Shown: positions 10,717 to 19,095 of the stretch, in pieces
Layout: each line of letters begins with the position of its first letter
Position numbering within the stretch: the stretch's first letter is position 1
Source: Verrucosispora sioxanthis
Lineage (GTDB): Bacteria; Actinomycetota; Actinomycetes; Mycobacteriales; Micromonosporaceae
DNA: 64,000 nt
Assembly (NCBI RefSeq): GCF_010560025.1
Contig: NZ_SAIY01000006.1
Span: 186,001 to 250,000 of the forward strand
Reading direction: 5' to 3'
Made by a program: the position numbers and the translations under genes
Notes under the pieces: model-generated
Seen by the model: the letters and a program-made list of their open reading frames with translations, nothing else
Database searches by the model: none
Told to the model about the DNA's origin: nothing

Positions 10717-11736
10717 TCACACGTCGAGCTGCCAGTTGCTCCACCGGTCCCGCACCCGGAACCCGAGCTGTTCGTTGATGGTGATCATGTGGTCGTTGCT
10801 GGCCGCGTTGAACGTGTCGATGACCCGCACGGCGGGCTCGTGAGCGAGCAGGTGTCGCAGGTTTTCGATCTTGGACAGCAGGCCCAGCCGATGGCCCCGG
10901 TGCTCCGGGTCGACGATGGTGATCTGCTGGAACGAGTGCCAGTCCGCGGACGCACCGACGTCCAGCAGCGTCCACGCGACCAGTCGACCGGACGCCTCGT
11001 GGCGGACGCCGACGTGGTAGCGCCGCCGGCCCCGCGCATCCAGCGCCAGCTCCGTGCCGCGCAGCCGTTCGGCGTCGACCCGCTCCGGCTCCCACGCCAG
11101 GTCGCCCATTGGCGCGTCGGCCAGCAACCGTCCGTCGAGGTACGCCACGTCGGCCGCCAGGTCGTCGGGAGTACGTCCCCGCCAGCGCAGCACCTCGTAA
11201 CCGACCGCCCGCCTCCGGGCGTCGGCCAGCAGCGCGTCCAGCCGCGCCTGGTCCAGGTCGGCGACGGTCAGGCGCCGCCGGACGTCGGTCAGGGCGTCGA
11301 CCGCACCGATGGCCGCCGCGAACGCGTTACCCGGCGACCGACGGCCGGTCTCGCCGGCAAGCTCCGCCCGGCTCATCGCACTCACCCGTCTACGCCCGCG
11401 CTCGCGCAGCAGGCCGAGCCCATGTTCGGCCAACGTTCGGCCCACGCCTCGGCGGCGTTGCGCCGGATGAACGATCAGCTCAACGGAGGCGTTCTCGGTG
11501 TTGTCCAGCTGCGGCAGGTCCAGCCGGAGGAAACCGGCCGGCGTGCCGTCGATCCGCGCCAGCAGCATGATGGTTTCGTAGCCCGGCATCGGGTGGCGGA
11601 GCAGAGCAGCGAATCGTTGCCGGCACGGGGCCGGGAAGTCCGGCTCATCGGCGGCCACCTGTGCGGCACTGATCTGGTACGCCTGCTCGACGGCCGCCTC
11701 GTCGGCGGCCTCGACCGAGGTGATGGTGATGGTCAT
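10717..11736 (-). CDS. Double-GNAT acetyltransferase
   Basis: A 339-residue protein made of two GNAT-like halves. The first has VIHPAQRRRGVGRTLAEHG-type motif A (R-R-R-G-V-G) around residue 100; the second has ITIVDPEHRGHRLGLLSKIENL (about residues 265-285) and the DHMITINEQLGF ending. Two-domain GNATs of this kind include mycothiol synthase relatives, but this is not clearly MshD and no substrate is proposed. It lies directly upstream of its disrupted paralogue on the same strand with a 51-bp gap. The long hairpin at 11762-11795 lies in its 5' flank. Confidence 0.85.
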   Translation of the reverse strand: MTITITSVEAADEAAVEQAYQISAAQVAADEPDFPAPCRQRFAALLRHPMPGYETIMLLARIDGTPAGFLRLDLPQLDNTENASVELIVHPAQRRRGVGRTLAEHGLGLLRERGRRRVSAMSRAELAGETGRRSPGNAFAAAIGAVDALTDVRRRLTVADLDQARLDALLADARRRAVGYEVLRWRGRTPDDLAADVAYLDGRLLADAPMGDLAWEPERVDAERLRGTELALDARGRRRYHVGVRHEASGRLVAWTLLDVGASADWHSFQQITIVDPEHRGHRLGLLSKIENLRHLLAHEPAVRVIDTFNAASNDHMITINEQLGFRVRDRWSNWQLDV

Positions 11737-11761
11737 GCCGGCAGCCTGAGCCAGCGACAGA

Positions 11762-11795
11762 CGAGCGGGCCAGCGAATTTTCGCTGGCCCGCTCG
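11762..11795. terminator. Perfect 15-bp hairpin between thrC and the GNAT pair
   Basis: CGAGCGGGCCAGCGA and its exact complement flank a TTTT loop. It sits 180 bp past the thrC stop and 26 bp before the double-GNAT start. Stem strength and position suggest a factor-independent terminator for thrC, or an attenuator in the GNAT leader; there is no T run after the stem. Confidence 0.55.
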
Positions 11796-11972
11796 GACGT
11801 TGGTCGGGAGGGACGATCGCACAACGCCTCCGGCGCTGGGTCGTAAAGACTGAAAGTCTACGGCGAAGCGCCCTCCCGCACGGAGCATCTTGCGCCGTCC
11901 GTTTGCGGGCGTCAAGTCCCTGGCGGCGTGTTTCGCTCACTGGCTGCGAAATGCCGCTTACTCATCCGTTCT

Positions 11973-13259
11973 TCAGCTCAGCAGGCCCGCGTCCCGGGCG
12001 GCCCGCAACGAAGGCTTGATGCGGTGGGTGGGACCGACCTCACCGGCGACCGCGTCGAGGGTCTTCAGCCCTTCGCCGGTGTTGAACACGACCGTCTCGG
12101 CGGTCGGGTCCAGCCGGCCCGACTCGACGAGCTTGCGCAGCACCGCCACGGTCACCCCGCCGGCCGTCTCGGCGAAGACCCCGGTGGTACGCGCCAGCAG
12201 ACGCACCGCCGCCCGGATCTCGTCGTCGTCGGCGTGGTCCATCCAGCCACCGGTGCGGCGCACCGCCTCCAGGGCGTACAGCCCGGCCGCCGGGTCGCCG
12301 ATGTTCAGCGACTTGGCGATCCCGGTCGGCTTGACCGGGGTGATGGTGTCGGTGCCCGCGTGCAGTGCGGTGGCGATCGGGTTGCAGCCGGCCGACTGCG
12401 CGCCGAAGACCTTCCAGCCGCCGGCCGGGGCCTCGACCAGCCCGATCTCGACCAGCTCACTGAACGCCTTGTCGATCTTGGTGAGCAGCTCACCGGAGGC
12501 CATCGGGATGACCACCTGGGCGGGGATCCGCCAACCGAGTTGCTCGGCCACCTCGTAGCCGAGCGTCTTGGACCCCTCCGCGTAGTACGGCCGCACGTTG
12601 ACGTTGACGAAGGCGGTGTCCTCGAACTCGTCGGTCTCGACCAGTTCGCCGCAGAGCCGGTTCACGTCGTCGTACGACCCGTCGATGGCGACCAGGTCGC
12701 CGCCGTAGACGGCGGTCGTGACGACCTTGCCCTGCTCCAGGTCGCCCGGGATGAAGACCACGGACGGCGTACCCACCCGGGCGGCGTGCGCGGCGACGGA
12801 GTTGGCCAGGTTGCCGGTGGAGGCGCAGGCGAACCGGGAGAAGCCGAGCGCGCGGGCGGCGGTGAGCGCCACCGACACCACCCGGTCCTTGAAGGAGTGG
12901 GTGGGATTGGCGCTGTCGTCCTTGACCCACAGCGGAGCGGTGACGCCCAACTCGGCGGCGAGCCGGTCGGCGGCCACCAGCGGGGTGAACCCGGGGTCGA
13001 GGGTGACCCTGGTGGCCGGGTCCTGGCCGGCGGGCAGCAGGGCGGCGTAGCGCCAGAGGTTGCGCGGGCCGGCCTCGATCTGCTCGCGGGTGACGGTGGC
13101 GAGGACGGCCGGATCGTAGTCGACCTCCAGCGGCCCGAAACACTCGTAACAGGCATGCTGGGCGGCGAGCGGGTAGCGGGCCGAACAGGCCCGGCAGACC
13201 AGGGCACGAGCGGGGCTGGCGGCGGTGTCGATGCCGGACGGGGCGAGCGTCGACGTCAT
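11973..13259 (-). CDS. thrC: Threonine synthase
   Basis: The 428-residue PLP enzyme converts O-phosphohomoserine to threonine. The PLP Lys is K124 in NPTHSFKDR, the phosphate-binding ASTGNLANSVAAHAAR block follows, and an N-terminal Cys-rich motif (C22, C25, C37, C40) typical of this threonine synthase subtype is present. The ATG at 13259 has AGAGGA seven bases upstream. A SAM-I riboswitch occupies the leader and its P1 helix runs into this ribosome-binding site, so translation is predicted to fall when SAM is high. The gene is monocistronic as far as can be seen: no hom or thrB is adjacent. Confidence 0.95.
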   Translation of the reverse strand: MTSTLAPSGIDTAASPARALVCRACSARYPLAAQHACYECFGPLEVDYDPAVLATVTREQIEAGPRNLWRYAALLPAGQDPATRVTLDPGFTPLVAADRLAAELGVTAPLWVKDDSANPTHSFKDRVVSVALTAARALGFSRFACASTGNLANSVAAHAARVGTPSVVFIPGDLEQGKVVTTAVYGGDLVAIDGSYDDVNRLCGELVETDEFEDTAFVNVNVRPYYAEGSKTLGYEVAEQLGWRIPAQVVIPMASGELLTKIDKAFSELVEIGLVEAPAGGWKVFGAQSAGCNPIATALHAGTDTITPVKPTGIAKSLNIGDPAAGLYALEAVRRTGGWMDHADDDEIRAAVRLLARTTGVFAETAGGVTVAVLRKLVESGRLDPTAETVVFNTGEGLKTLDAVAGEVGPTHRIKPSLRAARDAGLLS

Positions 13260-13267
13260 GTCGAAGT

Positions 13268-13403
13268 CCTCTCATCTTTCCCCGCATCGCACCCTGCGGC
13301 GGGGACGGAATTGGCACCTGCCCCGCTGGACGCTCATCGGTGAGCGCGCGAGGTGGTTGCCGGGGCGTCGTCGGGCCGTATCCCTCAGCCCCTCTGGATG
13401 AGG
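13268..13403 (-). promoter_or_regulatory. SAM-I (S-box) riboswitch controlling thrC
   Basis: Read 5' to 3' on the - strand it has every S-box hallmark in order: P1 5' strand CTCATC (to 13402), CAGAG, the kink-turn GGGGCTGAGGGA, the pseudoknot segment GGCCCGA, GCCCCGGCAACC, the P3 hairpin CGCTCACCGATGAGCG (13331-13346), GGTGCCAATTCC, the P4 stem CCCCGC/GCGGGG (13304-13299 with 13285-13280), then AAAGATGAG closing P1. The 3' P1 strand GATGAG overlaps the Shine-Dalgarno GAGAGGA, so control is predicted at translation initiation. A second GCGGGG (13326-13321) could pair with the P4 5' strand as the alternative fold. Confidence 0.92.
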
Positions 13404-13524
13404 TATGCAGTTGTGTTGCCGAGTCTAGGCAATCCGGACGCGGCCGTCGCCTGTCAATCCCAGCCTGTGAGCGAAACCTCAGCGGCGCCGTTGCCGCGCC
13501 CTCCGGCGCCGCTGAGCCTCGCCG

Positions 13525-13971
13525 TCAGGCCGGCACGGACCGCGGTTCAGCCTGGTCCAGGGCGACCGTCGCCGCCTCCCGGCGCCACAGGTTGTCCACC
13601 GCCCAGGTGCCCGGGCCGAGCACCGCCACCAGGAAGAACGCCCAGCAGAAGAGGACGGACAGTTCGCCGTTGTTCCGCAGCGGCAACAGCGCCTCGGGCT
13701 GGTGGACCACGAAGTACGCGTAGGCCATCGAGCCCGATGCCAGCAGGGCCGCCGGCCGGGTGAACAGGCCGAGGAGCACGAGGGCGCCGCAGACCAGCTG
13801 GATCACCGCGGCGTACCAGCCCGGCCACTGGCCGAGCGGCACCGCCTCGCCGCTACCACGGTTGCCGCCGAAGACGCCGAAGACGGACGACATGCCGTGA
13901 ATGAGAAACAACAACCCGATGACAATGCGGAACAGGGACAGAGCCGGCCCGCCGAACCGGTCAGTGCGCAT
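13525..13971 (-). CDS. DoxX family membrane protein
   Basis: A 148-residue four-helix membrane protein. The segment LSLFRIVIGLLFLIHGMSSVFGVFGG near the start and later helices (LVCGALVLLGLF, AYAYFVVHQPEALLPL) are typical of DoxX/DoxD-like proteins, whose role ranges from quinone-linked redox reactions to unknown. The ATG at 13971 has AGGAGG eight bases upstream. A CebR-like palindrome lies 76 bp upstream. Family assignment is good, function is open. Confidence 0.82.
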   Translation of the reverse strand: MRTDRFGGPALSLFRIVIGLLFLIHGMSSVFGVFGGNRGSGEAVPLGQWPGWYAAVIQLVCGALVLLGLFTRPAALLASGSMAYAYFVVHQPEALLPLRNNGELSVLFCWAFFLVAVLGPGTWAVDNLWRREAATVALDQAEPRSVPA

Positions 13972-14046
13972 TGGTACCTCCTGCGAATGGGGTGGTGGTA
14001 CCAGCATGCGGACTTAATAGATAGTTGTCGATGCAATCTCTCTTGG

Positions 14047-14060
14047 TGGGAACGCTCCCA
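14047..14060. promoter_or_regulatory. CebR-like LacI-family operator
   Basis: TGGGAACGCTCCCA differs at one position from the 14-bp palindrome TGGGAGCGCTCCCA bound by the cellobiose-responsive regulator CebR/CelR in actinomycetes. It lies between doxX (- strand) and the DUF4232 gene (+ strand), nearer to doxX. Confidence 0.45.
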
Positions 14061-14175
14061 AAATTAGTCTAGCGGCCGAAACTTCCGGCGAGCAGTACCA
14101 CGAGGAATTCCTTACCGCCCGCTTACGCGAGGGGCGGGACCACCGGCTACCGCTGCCGGGTGCGACGATGCTCCG

Positions 14176-14928
14176 ATGCCACGCACGACGGTCCGCAGCT
14201 CGGCCCCCGGTGGCCGTCGGCTCAGCACCGTGCCGATCTCGATCGCGGCAGCGTTCGGCCTGCTTGCCGGGTGCGCACCGGCCGGCGACATCGTGGCGGC
14301 GCCACCCGGCCCGGTCCCGGGCTCCAGTGGACCGGGCGCCGATAGCTCCGGCACCACGCCGCCCAGCGACGGCGGTCTCGGCGGCCCGCCCTCCCGCGAC
14401 GGCGATCTTGGGGGGAGTAACGGCCCGACGTCCGAATGCCCCGACTCCGGCGTCCGGATCACCTACCGCGGAGTCAGCGCCGCGATGGGGCTGCGGGCGA
14501 TGGGCCTGGAACTGGTCAACTGCGGCGACCGCCCTTACCGGCTGCGTGGATATCCGGAGCCGAGCCTGCGGGACGCGGACGGCAGGGCCATCCCGGTCAG
14601 GGTGATCCGGGGCGCGAAAGGGATCACCTCCGGCTTCGACGACCCGCCCCGGTCGCTGGTGCTGGCCCCCGGTGAGGCGGCCGGCGCCGCCCTGCTCTGG
14701 CGCAACCTGGTCGACAACCCGACCGTGGTGGCGACGAACGCCGAGCACCTCGAGGTCGCCCCGCTGCGTGGCCGACCCGCTCAACAGGTGATCATGCAAG
14801 GGCGGATCGACCTGGGCAACACCGACCGGCTCGGGGTCAGCGCCTGGCAGAAACGCGAGCCGAGCACGCCGGAGCCGACGCGGGCGGTGCCCAACCCGCC
14901 GCCCACCACACCGGCCCCGCTGCTCTGA
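14176..14928 (+). CDS. DUF4232 lipoprotein
   Basis: A 250-residue exported protein. The signal peptide ends in the lipobox LLAGC (Cys about residue 33), so it should be lipid-anchored to the outer face of the membrane. A low-complexity Pro/Gly/Ser linker follows (about residues 35-85), then a DUF4232 beta domain (VRITYRGVSAAMGLRAMGLE... to LGVSAWQK) and a Pro/Thr tail. DUF4232 proteins are common in actinobacteria with no known biochemical role. It is convergent with the ABC permease gene. Confidence 0.85.
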   Translation: MPRTTVRSSAPGGRRLSTVPISIAAAFGLLAGCAPAGDIVAAPPGPVPGSSGPGADSSGTTPPSDGGLGGPPSRDGDLGGSNGPTSECPDSGVRITYRGVSAAMGLRAMGLELVNCGDRPYRLRGYPEPSLRDADGRAIPVRVIRGAKGITSGFDDPPRSLVLAPGEAAGAALLWRNLVDNPTVVATNAEHLEVAPLRGRPAQQVIMQGRIDLGNTDRLGVSAWQKREPSTPEPTRAVPNPPPTTPAPLL

Positions 14929-14955
14929 CCGGACCGAACACGTCGGACAGCGGGC

Positions 14956-15855
14956 TCAGCTGGTGATGTCCTTGCGGGTGAAGCGCCAGAAGGCCAGGCC
15001 CCAGAACACGGTGGCGTAGCAGATCGCCGAGACCGTGCCCCGCACGATGTCGTCGGTCTGCACGGGCGTGGAGAGCAACCCCAACCACGCGGTGCTGTAG
15101 TGGGTCGGCAGGAACGACCGGATGACGCCGAGCGCGGTGATCTGGTCCAGGATGCTGGAGAGGATCCACAGCAGCACCGCACCACCGACCGCACCCAGCG
15201 CCGCGTCGGTGGTCACCGACAGCAGGAACGCCAGCCCCGCGACCACCAGCAGGACGATCGCCAGGTAGCCGAGCACCGCGAGCAGCCGCAGCAGCCCCTC
15301 GCCCGGCTCCAGTTGGGCGGCGACCGTGCTGCGCAGCGGCGACCAGCCGTAGCGCAGGGTGCCGATGGCCAGTGCCGTGCCGGCGAGCAGTACCAACGCC
15401 AGCGCCGAGTACGCGAGCGCGACCAGCAGCTTCACCGTGAGCAGTCGGGCCCGGGGCACCGGAATCGCCAGCAGGTAGCGCAGGCTGCCCCAACTCGCCT
15501 CGCTCGCCACCGTGTCGCCGCAGAACAGCGCGACCACCACGACCAGCAGGAACGAGGCCGACACGAAGATGGTGAAGAGGGTGAAGTTCAGCCCGCCGGA
15601 GGTGGCGAGATCGATCAGGCTGCCGAACTCTCCGCCACCGTTGTCGTCGTCGTTGGAGTCGAACTGGAACGCGATCAGGATGATCAGCGGCAGCAGCACC
15701 ATGAAGCCCAGCGCCAACTGGGTACGCCGGCGCGACGCCTGCCGGCGGAACTCGGCGCCGAACGGCAGCGTCCGGGCGGGCCGGTAACCCACCGCCGCAC
15801 CCGAGGCGGCAACGGTTGTCGTGTCCCGCGTCGGCTCGACAGTCGATCCCGCCAT
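14956..15855 (-). CDS. ABC transporter permease (ABC-2 type)
   Basis: A 299-residue membrane protein with about six helices: an N-terminal cytoplasmic region, a helix at LALGFMVLLPLIILIAFQF, an extracytoplasmic acidic loop (DSNDDDNGGGEFGS), then the helical core ending FWRFTRKDITS. This is the ABC-2 layout and the natural partner of the ATPase domain of the upstream gene. Its ATG overlaps the upstream TGA by one base (TGATG), implying translational coupling. The alternative GTG at 15858 is one codon upstream. Transported substrate unknown. Confidence 0.88.
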   Translation of the reverse strand: MAGSTVEPTRDTTTVAASGAAVGYRPARTLPFGAEFRRQASRRRTQLALGFMVLLPLIILIAFQFDSNDDDNGGGEFGSLIDLATSGGLNFTLFTIFVSASFLLVVVVALFCGDTVASEASWGSLRYLLAIPVPRARLLTVKLLVALAYSALALVLLAGTALAIGTLRYGWSPLRSTVAAQLEPGEGLLRLLAVLGYLAIVLLVVAGLAFLLSVTTDAALGAVGGAVLLWILSSILDQITALGVIRSFLPTHYSTAWLGLLSTPVQTDDIVRGTVSAICYATVFWGLAFWRFTRKDITS

Positions 15856-18722
15856 CACCGGTCCCCGCTTCCCCGAGAGTTCTCGCCCACCAGGGCGAGG
15901 AAGGCATCCTCCAGGCGACGCCGGGGCACCACCCGGTCCACCGCGATCCCGGCCCGGACCAGCTCCGCGACCACCTCGCTGCGAGCAATGCCGTTGGTGT
16001 CGACCACCAACTGCCCGTCGGTGTCGTCCAGGATCCGTACGCCACCGAGGCCGTCGAGCACGGTCCGGGCAGCACTCGGGTCACTCACCTCGACCAGCAC
16101 GCTCGGCGAGTCGCCGACGATCTCCTCGACCGGTCCGGAGGCCACGATCCGGCCCTTGTTCACCACCACCGCGTGGGTGCAGGTCTGCTCCACCTCGGCG
16201 AGCAGATGGCTGGAGACCAGCACCGCCCGACCGTCGGTGGCGTAGCGCTGGAGCACCCGGCGCATCTCGGCGATCTGCGGTGGGTCCAGCCCGTCGGTCG
16301 GTTCGTCGAGCACCAGCAGTTCCGGCAGCCCGAGCATGGCCTGGGCGATGGCGAGGCGCTGTCGCATGCCGTGGCTGTACTTGCGCACCCGCCGGTGCAC
16401 CGAGGAGCCCAGGCCGGCGATCTCCAGGGCCTGCTCGAAGTGGGCGTCGGTCTCCGGCCGGCCGGTCGCCCGCCAGTACGCCCGCAGGTTCTCCAGGCCG
16501 GACAGGTGCGGCAGGAACCCTGGCCCTTCCACAAGTGCGCCGATCCGCGACAGCACGGGCGAGCCGGGCACCAGCCGGTGCCCGAAGACGTAGATCTCCC
16601 CCGCGGTCGGCTGGGTCAGCCCCATCAGCACCCGCAGCGTGGTCGTCTTGCCGGCACCGTTGGGTCCGAGCAGGCCGACCACCTGACCCGGGTGCACCTC
16701 GAAGTCCACCTCGGAGACCGCGACGAAGCCGTCGGCGTACTCCTTGCGCAGCCGGCGTACCGCCAACGGTGTGTCCGCGTACTCCGGGTGCACCGAGGTG
16801 TCCTGGCGGCGGTGCCGCCGGCGTAGCACGGCCACGAGCACGACGAGCCCGACCACGATCGCGGTGAGCAGCCCGACCAGGATCCAGCGCCAGAGCGCCG
16901 CCTCGGTGGGGATCGGATCGGCGTCGACCGTCGGCAGGCTGACGGGGGTGTCGCCGAGCGCTACCACGTGGACGGCCGGCTCGATCGGGGTCGTGTAGGC
17001 CTGGTCCGAGGTGGCCACCACCAGCCGGAGCCGGTGACCGGCCGCCACCCGGTGCACGATCGCGGGCAGGGTCACGGTGACCGGCGTGGCGGCGTCGATG
17101 CTCGCCGGCAGGCCGCTGAGTCGGATCGGCGCGATCAGCCCGCTGGGCAGGGTGGCTGCCCCTTCCGGGTCGACCACGTAGAGCTTGGCGAACAGGACGG
17201 CCTCGCCGCTGCTCGACGCGGCGCGCAGCGACACGGTCGGCGCGCCGACGATGTCGACCGCCTCGGTCAGCGGCTCGGACTCGAACCGGGCGTGCTGCCC
17301 GGGTATGTCGCCGGCCACCCCGCTGAGCAGCGAGCTCAACGAGCCGGCGAACGGCACCGAGGAGATCGCGGCGGGGTTGCCGCGGGGCGGGTTGGCCACC
17401 GGCTGGGCCGGGCCGGCCACGGCCACCTCGACCCGGGAGTCACCGCCGAGACCGGGGTAGTCGTCGGTGCGGTAGCCGGTGGCGACCAGCCCACGGTCCA
17501 TCGCGTCGAAGCCGGCGATCCGGGAGAAGGTGAAGGTGTCGCCCGGTGCCGCACCGTCGCCGGCGACATAGTGGTCGAGCCACTGCGCGGTGAGGAACTT
17601 GACCCGGTCGGAGTCGGTCTGTGGTCCCGCGCCGCCGTCGTGGCCGCCGGTGAACCAGGCGACCCGAACCGGGGTCCCGTTCGCGGCGATCCCCCGGGCG
17701 TTGGCGTCGGCCTCGGCCAGTGGGAAGAGGGTGTCCGCCGCGCCCTGCACCAGCAGGGTGGGCGCCGTGATGCGGTCCAGCACCCCGGTCGGGCTGGACC
17801 GCCGCAGCAGGTCGACGGCGGCCTGGTCGGCCCGGCCGGTGGCGGCGATGCGCAGGTACGCGGCACAGACGTCGGCGGCGAACCGTCCGCAGGAGGGATC
17901 GGGCAGAGCGCCGGCGGTCGGTGCGCCGGGTGCGGTACCAGGCCCCTGGCCCGGGGCGGGGCTGGGTGGCCCGGCGCCCGGCGCGCCCTCCGGCGTCTCG
18001 GCGCCGGTGCCGGAGATCCCGGCCGGGCCGGAGCCGACGTTTCCGCCGCCGCCGAAGAAGATGCCGGCCCAGCCTGACTTGAACACGCCCTCGGTCGGCT
18101 CGCCACCGGTGCTCTCCGGCAGGAAGGCCCGGGACAGGTCATTCCAGGTGATCATGGGAACGATCGCGTCGACCCGCTGGTCCTGGGCGGCGAGCAGCAG
18201 GGCCAGCGCCCCACCGTAGGAGCCGCCGACCACGCCCACCCGGGGGTCACCGGCGGCGTCGGTACGGATCTCGGGGCGGGCGGCGAGCCAGTCCAGCAGC
18301 CGCTGGGCGTCGCGCACCTCGTGGTCGGGACTGTCCAGGTGAATCTGCCCGCCGCTGCGCCCGAAGCCCCGCGCGGTCCAGGTCAGTACGGCGTAGCCGC
18401 GGTCGGCCAACTCCTCGGCGTCGGTACGGACCGACTCCTTGGTGCCACCGAAGCCGTGGGCGAGCAGCACCGCGGGCGCCGGGCGGCCGGCCGCGGCGTC
18501 ACGCGGAAGGTACAACGTGGTGTCCAGGTCGACCGGCTCGTCACCGTTCGGTCCGGACCGGACGGTGAGCATCGCGGACTCGGTACGGAAGCCCGGCCGG
18601 TCCGGCCAGACCGCCCACAGCACGGCCGCCGCCAGCAGGATGACAGCAGCCGTGGCGGCGACGGCCCGGCGGCCGGTGGGCAGGGCACGTCGGAGCCGCG
18701 CGGCCGAGAACGGCGATCTCAT
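15855..18722 (-). CDS. Fusion of secreted S15/CocE-like hydrolase with ABC transporter ATPase
   Basis: 955 residues in one uninterrupted frame. Residues about 20-40 form a signal anchor. Residues about 45-400 are an alpha/beta hydrolase with nucleophile Ser168 in GGSYGG, acid D330 in GAADTLF and His361 in GGHDGG; 225-278 is a Gly/Pro-rich insertion. Residues about 400-600 resemble the X-Pro dipeptidyl-peptidase C-terminal beta domain. A second membrane helix spans about 612-633. Residues 655-940 are an ABC ATPase: Walker A GPNGAGKT (686-693), signature YSHGMRQRLA (782-791), Walker B LLVLDE (802-807). The layout places hydrolase outside and ATPase inside. It is coupled to the permease gene downstream. 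A GTG at 18731 is an alternative start. Substrate unknown. Confidence 0.9.
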   Translation of the reverse strand: MRSPFSAARLRRALPTGRRAVAATAAVILLAAAVLWAVWPDRPGFRTESAMLTVRSGPNGDEPVDLDTTLYLPRDAAAGRPAPAVLLAHGFGGTKESVRTDAEELADRGYAVLTWTARGFGRSGGQIHLDSPDHEVRDAQRLLDWLAARPEIRTDAAGDPRVGVVGGSYGGALALLLAAQDQRVDAIVPMITWNDLSRAFLPESTGGEPTEGVFKSGWAGIFFGGGGNVGSGPAGISGTGAETPEGAPGAGPPSPAPGQGPGTAPGAPTAGALPDPSCGRFAADVCAAYLRIAATGRADQAAVDLLRRSSPTGVLDRITAPTLLVQGAADTLFPLAEADANARGIAANGTPVRVAWFTGGHDGGAGPQTDSDRVKFLTAQWLDHYVAGDGAAPGDTFTFSRIAGFDAMDRGLVATGYRTDDYPGLGGDSRVEVAVAGPAQPVANPPRGNPAAISSVPFAGSLSSLLSGVAGDIPGQHARFESEPLTEAVDIVGAPTVSLRAASSSGEAVLFAKLYVVDPEGAATLPSGLIAPIRLSGLPASIDAATPVTVTLPAIVHRVAAGHRLRLVVATSDQAYTTPIEPAVHVVALGDTPVSLPTVDADPIPTEAALWRWILVGLLTAIVVGLVVLVAVLRRRHRRQDTSVHPEYADTPLAVRRLRKEYADGFVAVSEVDFEVHPGQVVGLLGPNGAGKTTTLRVLMGLTQPTAGEIYVFGHRLVPGSPVLSRIGALVEGPGFLPHLSGLENLRAYWRATGRPETDAHFEQALEIAGLGSSVHRRVRKYSHGMRQRLAIAQAMLGLPELLVLDEPTDGLDPPQIAEMRRVLQRYATDGRAVLVSSHLLAEVEQTCTHAVVVNKGRIVASGPVEEIVGDSPSVLVEVSDPSAARTVLDGLGGVRILDDTDGQLVVDTNGIARSEVVAELVRAGIAVDRVVPRRRLEDAFLALVGENSRGSGDR

Positions 18723-19091
18723 TGGGCACACGGTACGGCCCGAAACCTGAGTATTAGCTGAGATCCGCCGTACGTCCGTTCTGGTAGCCCGAACGTCATC
18801 CGGCGAAGGTCATCCGCACACCGTCCAGTCGGCGAACCTTTGGGACGACTTCGCATCGCGGGAATTCCTGCCTTTCACTCGAATCTATACTCAAGTACGC
18901 CTATCTACAGCAGGAGTGACACCGAGCGTGAGCGAAATGATCGCCGTCAGTCACATCGCTCGAAGTGACGCAAAGCTGACCCTCGCCGACCGGGCCCAAG
19001 TCAGCAGGCTTCGATTAGTTTTCCGGTCCGGCGCACGGGACCGGCTCGTCGACGCCGTCGGACAACCTGCGCCACGCCGGAGGAGACAACC
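18723..19091. other. Intergenic region upstream of the conservon unit
   Basis: Divergent spacer of 369 bp. A TATACT hexamer at 18886-18891 is a plausible -10 box for the + strand unit, preceded by GGAATTCC (18861-18868). The stretch 18928-19095 can encode a small peptide (listed separately). GGAGGAG at 19079-19085 is the ribosome-binding site of the next gene. Nothing else was recognised. Confidence 0.4.
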
Positions 19092-19095
19092 ATGA
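18928..19095 (+). CDS. Possible 55-residue leader peptide overlapping the next start
   Basis: GTG at 18928 opens a 55-codon frame (MSEMIAVSHIARSDAK...) whose TGA overlaps the ATG of the sensor-like gene as ATGA. It contains a TTA codon, which is rare in such genomes and can make translation depend on the bldA tRNA. A GGAG lies 11 bases upstream. The overlap is the best argument for reality; the composition, Arg-rich at the end where it crosses the next ribosome-binding site, is the best argument against. Confidence 0.25.
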   Translation: MSEMIAVSHIARSDAKLTLADRAQVSRLRLVFRSGARDRLVDAVGQPAPRRRRQP

